64,000 nt of DNA from Adiantum capillus-veneris (lineage: Eukaryota; Streptophyta; Polypodiopsida; Polypodiales; Pteridaceae). The notes beneath the pieces are model-generated. The model worked only from the letters and a program-made list of their open reading frames with translations. It searched no databases and had not been told where the DNA came from. Of the stretch, positions 11,583-21,365 are shown in pieces. Made by a program: the position numbers and the translations under genes. Position 1 is the stretch's first letter, and the number at the start of each line of letters is the position of its first letter. The stretch spans positions 69,817,370 through 69,881,369 of the forward strand of contig CM043952.1 of assembly GCA_014529385.2 (NCBI GenBank). Reading direction: 5' to 3'.

Positions 11583-13532
11583 TGAGGCAAGCTTTTCCAT
11601 GCATGGGAACCCCCCCATATATCTTTGCCTTTTTACCAAAATATTTCCTATTATATAAGTTACTTTTGATTTTTCTTCCCTTTTCCACAAAAGTTTTAGC
11701 TTTTATTAAATAAATAAGACTTATGCTAATCAATCACGATGTAGCATAAATAAGTAAGCTTTCTTTGTTGATATCTCTTTTGACCTTAAATATTAAATAT
11801 ATATATTCTAAATTACATTATATAGTTTAGTATTTTCTAATATATTTTTCATGTATATATATTATTCCACCCTACCAAATATTTTATTCACTAGTTTTCA
11901 TTTTCAAACCTCAACCCCACTTTCAAATTTCAATAATACCTCCATCTAGATGATTGCCAATCTTTTCAAAACTCTAGGTCATGTTTTCATACACATGAAG
12001 GAGCTTACACTTGAAGGCAAGAGAGAAGTCCACTCAAAGGGAACCACCAAAAGACCTTTGCAGCCACAAATAATACATTATTTGGCTGAATTTTTTAAGT
12101 AGAGAAGAACCCCGAATCTGAAGCAGAGTTCAACATGAAAGATGTAGCTCCTGATCTCAACTCTTAGCTCAAAGTTTTTCAGAATTTTTGGAGTTATGAA
12201 CACGGAGATATGATTTTTGTAGTGGATCACAATTTTCTCGTGTAGTGGTGACACAGGCCATCCCCAATTTTCTTCCCTCTAGAATGGCTATGGTTCTACA
12301 AGTCTTCAAGCATGATTACAAGAGACAAGGCTCTTTTAATGAGGTCTAGGCAAGTCTAGAGTGATTCTATCACCATTTTTGGAGGATCCATCCTCATCAA
12401 CAACTATCCACCTTTGACAATCTCTCTTGTAAATTTCTTACCTCTCTCTTCTCTCCCTAATAAGCTTATGTCTAGCCAAAGCTAGACTATTGTAAATATA
12501 TCCTATCCTCTACATCCTACCCACATTCTCTCATCTTCTCTCTCTATTGACTCTGGTATTTTAAATAATGAGGAGACAGGATGGGAGCCACAGTCACATG
12601 CACCCCATTTTCCTAGTCACCAAAGTGGGATACTCACCTCAAATAGAAATATTTCTAAATCCTCCCCTCCTTCCCTATATAAGGAGGCCATGAGAGCTCA
12701 CTTAAAACACACACACACACACACACACACCTATCCATACACACTCTTGTGCTACATGCTTGTAGCATGAACCCTAATCACATAATCACAACACCATCAT
12801 CATCACCATCACCATGCACAAAAGATGAGCACTACACCTCCACACCACTTGTAATTAAGGGTTGAAGGCACAATTTCAAGAAGAAGAAGGGTGGACACAC
12901 TCATGATATTCCTCGCCATCAACTCCCATCTCTCCATTATGCCTCCTACAATCTTGTCCCCTTCTCATTTTCCTGCCATACGCTACATATTGTATTCATC
13001 TTTTGCAAGCAATCAACACACTCCATCTTGGCGCCATACTTTTTGTCGCTTTGGATAGATCTCATTGTGAGTATGGTATATGCTTGTTACTTGCTTTTTT
13101 TTCTGCTTATGTAAAGGTGTGCGGATTCGCCACCAGACACACACACACACACACTCTCTCTCTCTCCCTCTCATATTCCTATCTTCTTGCTACTTCCATC
13201 TTGAGGTGTGTGGATTCGCCACCTCTTGTATGATAAGTGAGCATACTCGCAAGTTTCCCCTACCTCATTATCTTCCTTACTAACATGCACGAGTAGCAAG
13301 CCCATTCTCACTCATTCACCACTCCTCTTACCTTATTCTCCGACCACCCCATTCCACATTTGGGTGTGGATCTTGAAATTGTTTTCCATGGCATGCTTCA
13401 TTGTGTATATGTATGCGTCCTAGCCGCATATCTTGCTAGGTGGCATCCCTATTGTGTATCCCCCATGATGAGGCCATTGTGCATAGTGTTGGTGTAGAGG
13501 CCACTGGGTCTATTTTTCACTTCCGCCTCTCA
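11583..13532 (+). repeat. element A 5' LTR
   Basis: 1950 bp, TGAGGCAAGC...CGCCTCTCA. It has a TATATAAG box at 12677, a short AC repeat after it, two copies of the dyad GGTGTG[CT]GGATTCGCCACC (13116 and 13205), and a CCTAGC/GCTAGG stem at 13419-13440. Confidence 0.92.
12677..12684 (+). promoter_or_regulatory. TATA box of element A 5' LTR
   Basis: TATATAAG in a pyrimidine-rich context, conserved in the 3' LTR (21290-21297). Transcription would start a few tens of bases downstream, near the AC repeat. Confidence 0.7.
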
Positions 13533-13534
13533 TT

Positions 13535-13546
13535 TGGTGCCCCCAC
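13535..13546 (+). other. element A primer-binding site
   Basis: TGGTGCCCCCAC lies two bases after the LTR CA end. It implies a primer tRNA ending GTGGGGGCACCA. It is identical in element B, and the first eleven bases are shared with element C. It is not the usual Met-initiator site, and I could not assign the tRNA by eye. Confidence 0.75.
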
Positions 13547-13601
13547 TGAGGAGGGCTCTTGAAACCTTCAGTTTACAAGGCTGACATGTTTACTTCTTTT
13601 C

Positions 13602-13859
13602 ATGGACGAGTGGCTTCCTGAATTCTCTAATTGGACGACTGAAGAGGAGGAGCTTCAAGCAGGTTTGACACAAGTCATCAAGACACTCTTGCCAGGGTGT
13701 TGTATTCTTAGCATAGAAGAAGTGGTAAGACCCTCTTTCCCTACTCAAATTGTTTACATTTCTCATCATCCCCGCAAGCGTAAAAGCAAGGCACAAGCTG
13801 CATCATGCTCACATTGTAGCCAAAAACCGCACCTTCGACATGAGTGCAACCCAAAGTAA
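13602..13859 (+). CDS. leader ORF-a with CCHC knuckle (element A)
   Basis: 85 codons, the first ORF after the primer site. It starts MDEWLPEFSNWTTEEEE, contains LLPGC, and ends with CSHCSQKPHLRHEC, a perfect C-x2-C-x4-H-x4-C zinc knuckle, then a short basic tail. Element B has a homologue at 33176 with the same start, LLPGC block and knuckle. A knuckle is expected in Gag nucleocapsid; here it sits in a separate leader protein in addition to the one in gag. Nucleic-acid binding during packaging or RNA export is an inference. GTAAG-like donor signals downstream of SIEEV leave open that it is an exon. Confidence 0.65.
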   Translation: MDEWLPEFSNWTTEEEELQAGLTQVIKTLLPGCCILSIEEVVRPSFPTQIVYISHHPRKRKSKAQAASCSHCSQKPHLRHECNPK

Positions 13860-14143
13860 AGAAAAGGCCATCATTTTCTCCCTCGACATGCGCACAGGCG
13901 TTCTCACAACGGTAGGCTTTCAAGTAGCACCAGGCTTCTCTACATCTACGTCCCCATCTTTGCCACCTATTCCACCTACATCCACAACAAGCCTTCACAA
14001 ATTGAGGAAGCTACTACGAACGCCTGGTCCCTCCCTCTCCCTTGCACCAAAAGATTCAAGGGTTTTCCAGTGCCGACAATCACCCCGTCTCCAAAACAAA
14101 AGGGTAAATCCTCCAAAGTCTTTCTATACCTCACTCTCATCTC

Positions 14144-14608
14144 ATGAGCCAGGAACTAGAAACAACAGCATGGATTCTACGTCGTCTACCGAGTGAAGTG
14201 GCGGAGCTTGTCATCGACAAGGTCTTTGACACAGGTTTTGCTTGGCGGAAAGACAAGACCCTCCACCTTCAAGGGGTGTTGCTTGTGAATCAAGGCTATG
14301 ATGACGACTTTACAGCTTGCTATGTATCCATCCAACTTGGATTATTACAAGTGGTAAGACTCACCACCTACCTCATCACACCTGTGTATACACTAGATGG
14401 CACTCTATCTTGCAAGAAAGTGAAGTTTCTCAAAGAGAGAGAGTTCAAGATTTTCCAAGAGCTTGCTAGAGGGGCAGTCCTAGAGCTAGAAGACGAAGAC
14501 AACCTTGTCCTGTGGTACTATAAATTTGACCTCGACTACCAAGAGCTCTACACCTCCGACTATAACCTTCCACCACGAAGGAGAGAGCCTTTCCGAATTA
14601 TCATGTGA
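14144..14608 (+). CDS. leader ORF-b, unknown (element A)
   Basis: 154 codons, acidic, between ORF-a and ORF-c. It aligns with part of the B ORF at 33563-34135: LP..., TG...W..D.L.L.GV, Y...., LG..R.V..TPY.L...G. I know no domain for it. Its TGA stop (14606-14608) overlaps the ATG of ORF-c as TGATG, an arrangement that favours coupled re-initiation. Plant Ogre/Tat elements are known to carry an ORF of unknown function upstream of gag, so this fits that position. Confidence 0.6.
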   Translation: MSQELETTAWILRRLPSEVAELVIDKVFDTGFAWRKDKTLHLQGVLLVNQGYDDDFTACYVSIQLGLLQVVRLTTYLITPVYTLDGTLSCKKVKFLKEREFKIFQELARGAVLELEDEDNLVLWYYKFDLDYQELYTSDYNLPPRRREPFRIIM

Positions 14609-14832
14609 TGGACCCAGCGCATCAACCTTTTGCAAGGAACCAAACTTATGCACCACAACGAATTCAATCAATCAAAGTAATCTTGGATTGCAAGATGTTT
14701 TATCAGCAGATCATTACAGCCATGTTTGGTAGAGAACGACTACAAGAGATAAACACCTCTTCTCTACCCTTTATCCTCCCTATGATTAATCATGAAGTGT
14801 ATTTTGATGTAGTTATTTTCATCCTTGTATAG
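14608..14832 (+). CDS. leader ORF-c, hydrophobic tail (element A)
   Basis: About 74 codons from the ATG overlapping the ORF-b stop. The conserved part runs CKMFYQQIITAMFG, then INTSSLPFILPMI, and ends VVIFILV. Homologues occur in element B (34158-34373) and twice in element C (fused to gag in one copy). The shared pattern is [IV]LP, then Y or an aromatic residue, and a final V.IF[IV]L. The last ~15 residues are hydrophobic enough for membrane association, which is an inference. No known domain recognised. Confidence 0.6.
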   Translation: MDPAHQPFARNQTYAPQRIQSIKVILDCKMFYQQIITAMFGRERLQEINTSSLPFILPMINHEVYFDVVIFILV

Positions 14833-14923
14833 TATGTTTTCCATCTACCGAGCACCCATGTATTGAATCTCTTTTTTTTTTTTTTAAAGATTTCTAAGTC
14901 GAGTTAATTTTCTCACTCTCACA

Positions 14924-16108
14924 ATGGCAAGTGTAGCATTTCCAACCTTTACTGGTAAGGTGGGTGAGGATGCTGCAGAATTTCTAGACAACTTGGAAAT
15001 AGCATGTGTCATCTCTGCGAGAGATGATGATGCTTCGCGCTTGCGCATCTTCCCACTTCTAATGAAGGTGGAGGAAAGATCATGGTACAATGACTTGGCA
15101 CAAGCAACCAAGGAACGGTGGGACTTATTAAGAGCAGCCTTTGTCAAGCATTTTGGAGAGGGCACAACATCAGAGAAGCTATGGCAATTGTTGACAGAGT
15201 TGAAGCACGGCAGTATGCTGGAATATGCATCATATGAGTCAAAGTTTGTAGATTTATGGGGGCAATGGGTTGAATCGCTAAGAGAGGATGAGGGGGCACC
15301 TGATTTCCTGAAGAAGGATTGGTTTGTGGCTAGGTTATGGCCAACTCTTAAAGAGAAGGTGAAGGGAAGGTTTCCTACTACGTATGAGCTAACAGTTGAA
15401 GTGGCCCGCCTTAAAGACAAGAAGTTGCGCCTACAAGCCAGGAATATCGATGAAGAGGAAGCCGTTAGGACCCGACCACCTCTAGCATCACCTACAACAG
15501 CCGCCCAGAGGACTCAACCACAAGAACCAATTGAAGATTAGCAAGACCTACTCAATCGAATCACCAATCAACTTGAGAATCTCTCAGTCCATTTGATACA
15601 ACAAGGGCATGCACACAATCGCAACCAAGAGCAAGGAAGAGGACAACGAAGGCAAAACCAAGAATACCACTGCTACAATTGTGGGGAGGATGGTCATGGC
15701 ATGTACTACTGTCCACACCGAAGGAGGCAGAATTTCAACAGAGGAGCCAGGCAAAACCAGGTTTCACCACCGAGAGCAAGACCACCACCACCGAGGGCAC
15801 CACAACAAGCACCACCCATGCAAATCCTACAACCACCCATTCAACCACAACCACCACCACCACCACAACCTCTCATTCCACCCTTACCCCCACCACTAGT
15901 TGGCAATCAAACAATAAGCGTCATCAGTCTTGAAGGTAAAGGAAAGGAGAAAGTGGAGGAGGATATCAAGGGAGTAGCAAAAGGTAAGACCAAGTTTAAA
16001 GGAGTAGATGCCATAGGGGTAAAACACGCTAGGCAAGGTGAATCTTCCCAAAAGGAAGAAAAGATGAAGACTAAAGGGGAATCTAGCAAAAAGCCGTCCA
16101 AGTCATGA
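14924..16108 (+). pseudogene. element A gag
   Basis: Starts MASVAFPTFTGKVGED; the capsid-like region includes SWYNDLAQATKERW and LLRAAFVKHFGEGTT, typical of Retrotrans_gag proteins. After one in-frame TAG (15539-15541) the frame continues with a nucleocapsid knuckle CYNCGEDGHGMYYC (C-x2-C-x4-H-x4-C), a long proline-rich linker and a lysine-rich tail, ending at TGA 16106-16108. Element B has GAG at the position of the TAG. The next frame in register is protease, so gag and pol were one ORF. As it stands, it could only give truncated Gag. Confidence 0.85.
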
Positions 16109-16654
16109 CGTAAAATTGACATTGTAGATTTCTCTTTGGGTGAATGTTCTAAACCATATGATTTGGTTCAAGATGTTTCTGTGAAGGGCTCAAAAATCAC
16201 CTGGCCCCAATTACTCCACCTAGCACCTAGGGTGAGGAGACAATGGACAAAGATGGTTAGCACGAGATGACCAAAGCCAAAGATAGCTGGGGCTATCTCT
16301 GGGAGGAATTTAGATGACATACTACCAGTGATGGATGCTTACATCAAAGGGCAACACATCTCCAATATCTACATCGATGGTGGCGCACAAATATGCGTCA
16401 TGAGTGAAAAAATGACGCATCGTTTGGGTTTAGAGGTGATTCGGCCGGCACCATGCCGAGCCAAAATGGCAAATAATTTAAAAGTTCAATGTGTTGGTGT
16501 CATAAATGCAGTTAGGATAAAGGCATTCAACACCGAGGTAGATGTGGACATCTTTGTCATGCCACACAAAGGGGAGGGCTATCCTATCATTCTAGGGAGG
16601 CCTTGGCTTATGGCTATGAGAGCTAAGTAGGACTGGGACACCGGCATAATCCAG
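16109..16654 (+). pseudogene. element A aspartic protease region
   Basis: In frame with gag. The active-site strand reads YIDGGAQICVMS, and the second signature is ILGRPWLM. The usual retroviral-type motif is D-[ST]-G-A; here the second residue is Gly. Stops at 16268-16270 (TGA) and 16628-16630 (TAG) break it. Confidence 0.8.
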
Positions 16655-18840
16655 ATGAAGGATGCAAAAGGGAGGCCAATACTTTACGACATGAAGAAAG
16701 GTCGGCAATGCAACATGGATCTAGAAACCTCTATGGATGAGTTTTCTAGTGGTGACTCTTCAACCACTTCAGAGGAGGAGTCAACAGTGAGTGAAGAAAG
16801 TGACAGTAGCATTGAGGTGATGGGGATCATTCTCAAGGACCCTAAGAAGATGGAGCAACCTGATTTCTCATCATCAAACCAAGGGGAGACACCAGGTATA
16901 CCACCTCTGGTAGAAGCACGTAAGCTACATCAAATGCTCTCTAGTAAGTTGTGTGGGAAGGAGCGTGAAGATTATATTTTGATGCTAAGTAATTTTACCA
17001 CATTGTTCATTGATGAATATGATAAAATCACTGGCATCATAGTAGTTCAACATCACATTAAGCTCAAGGAGGGAAGTAAACCTGTAGTGCAGAAGCTCAG
17101 GCGGCTAGGAGTAATTCAACAAGACGCCCTGATCAAAGAGGTGAGGAAATTGCTAGAAGCCGGTTTTATCTATCCTGTTGAAGACTCAGAGTGGGTTTCT
17201 CCAGTGGTAGTCACATAAAAGAAGAATGGTAAGAGGAGGGTTTGTGTTGATTACAAGCCTCTTAATGCAGCCACAAAGAGGGACCATTTTCCTCTTCCTT
17301 TTCAAGACAAAATTCTCAATGAGGTAGCAGGACATGAGCGCTACACGGTATGTGATGGCTACTCAGGCTACTTCCAAATTAGCATCGCTGCAGAAGATCA
17401 AAAGAAGACAACCTTCATCACACCATGGGGATGTTTTGCTTATAGAGTTACGCCTTTTGGTCTCACTAATGCTCCAGCCACTTTTCAGCGATATGTAACA
17501 TTTGTTTTTCAGCCATTCTTTGGAAAATCAATCCGTGTTTTTATTGATGACTTTTGTATCTATAACTCTCGCTCTCTTCATTTGGAGAAAGTTTATGAAG
17601 GTCTAGCTAGGCTACAAGCTTTGGGGGCCCAACTCAATGTGGCGAAATGCCGCATTGGTGAAAGCAAGGTTACTCTTCTTGGCCATGTGATCTCGGCCAA
17701 TGGCATTGAAGCTAACCCAAGCAAGGTTCAAGCCTTGCTGGCTTTAACCTCTCCCACCACAACAAAGCAGTTGGTCTCTTTTCTTCGAAAGGTGAGGTAT
17801 TTGAGTAGGTTCATTCACTTGCTCTCCCAAGTGGTTCTCCCTTTACAACAAGCTACCCATCAAGAGATCTTCACTTGGAGTGAAGAAAATGAACAACGAT
17901 TCAATGAGGTAAAACAAATTCTAGCTTCACTTCCCACCATAGAACCTCCAAAGTGGGACGAGACATTTTATGTAAACCCTAGTGTGGGCAATGACACACT
18001 TGGGGCTGTATTGATGCAAAAGGATCCTCAAACTTCGTTCATGCGTCCTATCTACTTCTCTAGTCGAATGATGACTCCATCAGAAAAGGGATACACGGCA
18101 GTGGAGCACATGGTGCTTGCATTAATGTTTGCTACCACCAAATTTCGCTCTTATTTATTGTCTAGACCATTCATAATCTTAACAATGGAAGAAGTATTTC
18201 CTTATGTAATGCAGCACATGGATGTTTCTTCTAGGATTTCCAAATGGCTCACAAGGCTGCAAGAGTTTGACTACACAATGCAAGTGGAGAACTCCACAAG
18301 GGCCAGTCTAAGAGGTATTCTCACTCATAGCCACTATGAAAAGAAGCTAAAGATAAAGCCAAATGATCAAGATATTACACCTGTGTTGGAAGTCACTAAG
18401 GTAGAGGAGGCTCACTCTCTTTTTTTTGATGGAGCCTACAAGAGGAAAGTGGACAAAGCTGCGGCAGGCATTGTCATCTTCAACGAGCAAGGGGATAAGG
18501 TTTTCTCCATTGGGAATCTCTTGGATTCTCACTCTAACAATGAGGCAGAATATGCAGCCTTAACTCTTGGGTTAGAGTGGTGTGTGACACAGGGCATTCA
18601 ACGGTTAAATGTATTTGGTGATGCCATGCTTTTAATAAAACAAATACAAGGAACTTGGGATTGTAAAAATCATAGCTTGCTAGGCCATTTGCGCAAAGTC
18701 AAGGAACTTTTAGGGAAATTTCAAGTTGTACAATTACATCATGTCCCTCGAGGAGAAAATCAAGAAGTAGATGCTCTAGCTAGAGAGAAGTTGCAAGATG
18801 TTTCAGTGGTGGGTGCTATCAAGTTGAAGCTGCCTCTCTT
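16655..18840 (+). pseudogene. element A reverse transcriptase and two RNase H domains
   Basis: Same frame as gag. RT includes EWVSPVVV, a TAA at 17216-17218, then CVDYKPLNAATKRDHFPLPF, TPFGLTNAPATFQR and the catalytic VFIDDFCIY. It is followed by a Ty3 RNase H-like domain (WDETFYVNPSVGNDTLGAVL) whose usual first Asp is replaced, and then a second RNase H starting at about 18410 with FFDGA, NNEAEY, FGDAML and VDALA, keeping the D-E-D-D acidic set. This double RNase H is the hallmark of Tat-type plant elements. Confidence 0.85.
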
Positions 18841-20167
18841 CCAAGGAAGGGATGCTATGCCTGACATCATGAGTTTCTTGGACACAGGAGAGTGTCCTAA
18901 GGATCTTACTAAGGGCCAAAAGCAGTGGCTTGTGCGCAAGGTAACAAAATACTGCTTTATCAATGACGGCCTCTACTGCAAGGGTAAGGATCAAATTCTT
19001 AGGCGTGTACCTCTCTCTAGAGAGATCACTGAAATCATTTCAAGTTGCCACACTTTGCACTTGACATCACTAGTATAAAGATTCTACAAGCCGGGTTTGT
19101 ATGGCCTAGTCTACATAGGGATGTGCATCATTGGTGTAAAACATGCAAGGAATGTCGAAAGGCAAGGGATAGGAGGCTCACATATGAGCCACACACTCCT
19201 ATAATCTCATATGGACCATTCAAGAAATGGGGAATTGATGCTATTGGGCCTTTGCCAAGGAGCCAATCAGGTAAATTTTATATCATCATGGGTGTGGACT
19301 ACATGACCAGGTGGGCTGAAGCAGTTGCCACCACCCGGATTACAGCTAAGGAAGTGGCTAAGTTCGTATTTGAAAACATTTGTTGCCATTTTGGAACTCC
19401 TCTTGAAATAATTTTTGATAGGGGACCAGGTTTTAGAGGAGACCTTGTAGGAGAGCTAATGGAGAAGTTAGGTATCTCACGACGACACTCAACTCCCTAC
19501 TACCCACAATGCAATGGTTTGGTGGAAAAGGTAAATGGTATGATGTGCAAGATCATCACTAAACATGTAAACAATCACAAAAGTGATTGGGACAAGCATC
19601 TTATGGATGCACTTTGGGCTTATCGCACTTCATTTCGCACATCCCTTGGGTTCACACCATATCACTTGGTGTTTGGTAAGGAAGCCATTTTACATATTGA
19701 AGTACAATTGGCTAGTCTCAGGGTGCTAGTTGGGCAGGTGGAACGTCCTAATGCTCATCTCCACAACCACATTCTTGATCTAGAGAGGCTTCAACTAGAG
19801 AGAAGATGCTATCAACTATTATGCAGCACAGGCAGAGCAACGTCGACTTACCTTCAACAAGGGACTCAGGGCAAAAGGTCTCAAGAAAGGTATTTTGGTC
19901 CTACTGTATGATAACAGGTTTGACACTAAGAAGGATAAAAAGTTTTCACCCAGATGGGAGGGGCCATTTGTCATTAGAAAGCGCTACGCCAATGGCAGTT
20001 ATCGATTGATGGATGCAGATGGTATGCTCCACAAAACAGGTGTCAATGGATGGAGGTTGAAGCAATACTTTTTGAGATTTGATCAAAAACCTATGATGGA
20101 AATCCCCGAGGAGGGAGACTCCTCCACCTCAATTGAAGAAGAATCAAGTACAACGCTAGAGGCATGA
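18841..20167 (+). pseudogene. element A integrase
   Basis: Linker CPKDLTKGQKQWLVRK, then zinc-binding region ending HWCKTCKECRKARDRR. Catalytic D in KWGIDAIGPLP, D in IIFDRGPGFR, E in NGLVEKVNG. A C-terminal GPF-type module reads FSPRWEGPFVIRKRYANGSY, then NGWRLKQYF. One frameshift or small deletion near 19050-19080 removes part of the H-x-H segment, and a second shift lies near 19805. The ORF ends at 20167, just before the polypurine tract. Confidence 0.85.
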
Positions 20168-20181
20168 ATACCTCTAAACTT

Positions 20182-20191
20182 CGGGGGAGGG
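20182..20191 (+). other. element A polypurine tract
   Basis: CGGGGGAGGG, four bases before the 3' LTR TG. It would prime plus-strand synthesis. Confidence 0.7.
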
Positions 20192-20195
20192 CTAA

Positions 20196-21317
20196 TGAGG
20201 CAAGCTTTTCCATGCATGGGAACCCCCCCATATATCTTTTCCCTTTTACCAAAATATTTCCTATTATATAAGTTACTTTTGATTTTTCTTCCCTTTTTCA
20301 CAAAAGTTTTAGCTTTTATTAAATAAATAAGACTTATGCTAATCAATCACGATGTAGCATAAATAAGTAAGCTTTCTTTGTTGATATCTCTTTTGACCTT
20401 AAATATTAAATATATATATTCTAAATTACATTATATAGTTTAGTATTTTCTAATATATTTTTCATGTATATATATTATTCCACCCTACCAAATATTTTAT
20501 TCACTAGTTTTCATTTTCAAACCTCAAACCCACTTTCAAATTTCAATTATACCTCCATCTAGATGATTGCCAATCTTTTCAAAACTCTAGGTCATGTTTT
20601 CATACACATGAAGGAGCTTACACTTGAAGGCAAGAGAGAAGTCCACTCAAAGGGGACCACCAAAAGACCTTTGCAGCCACAAATAATACATTATTTGGCT
20701 GAATTTTTTAAGTAGAGAAGAACCCTGAATATGAAGGAGTGTTCAACATGAAAGATGTAGCTCGTGATCTCAACTTTTAGCTCAATTGTTTTTCAGAATT
20801 TTTGGAGTTATGAACACGGAGATATGATTTTTGTGGTGGACCCCAGTTTTCTCGTGTAATGGTGACACAGGCCATCCCCAATTTTCTTCCCTCTAGAATG
20901 GCTATGGTTCTACAAGTCTTTAAGCATGATTACAAGAGACAAGGCTCTTTTAATGAGGTCTTGGCAAGTCTAGAGTGATTCTATCACCATTTTTGGAGGA
21001 TCCATCCTCATCAACAACTATCCACCTTTGACAATCTCTCTTGTAAATTTCTTACCTCTCTCTTCTCTCCCTAATAAGCTTATGTCTAGCCAAAGCTAGA
21101 CTATTGTAAATATCTCCTATCCTCTACATCCTATCCACATTCTCTCATCTTCTCTCTCTATTGAATCTGGTATTTTAAATAATGAGGAGACAAGATGGGA
21201 GCAACAGTCACATGCACCCCATTTTCCTAGTCACCAAAGTGGGATACTCACCTCAAATAGAAATATTGCTAAATACTCCCCTCCTTCCCTATATAAGGAG
21301 GCCATGAGAGCTCACTT

Positions 21318-21365
<48 letters not shown>

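Noticed and set aside
14884-15420. 178-codon minus-strand ORF
   Set aside because: Antisense shadow of the well-supported gag of element A.
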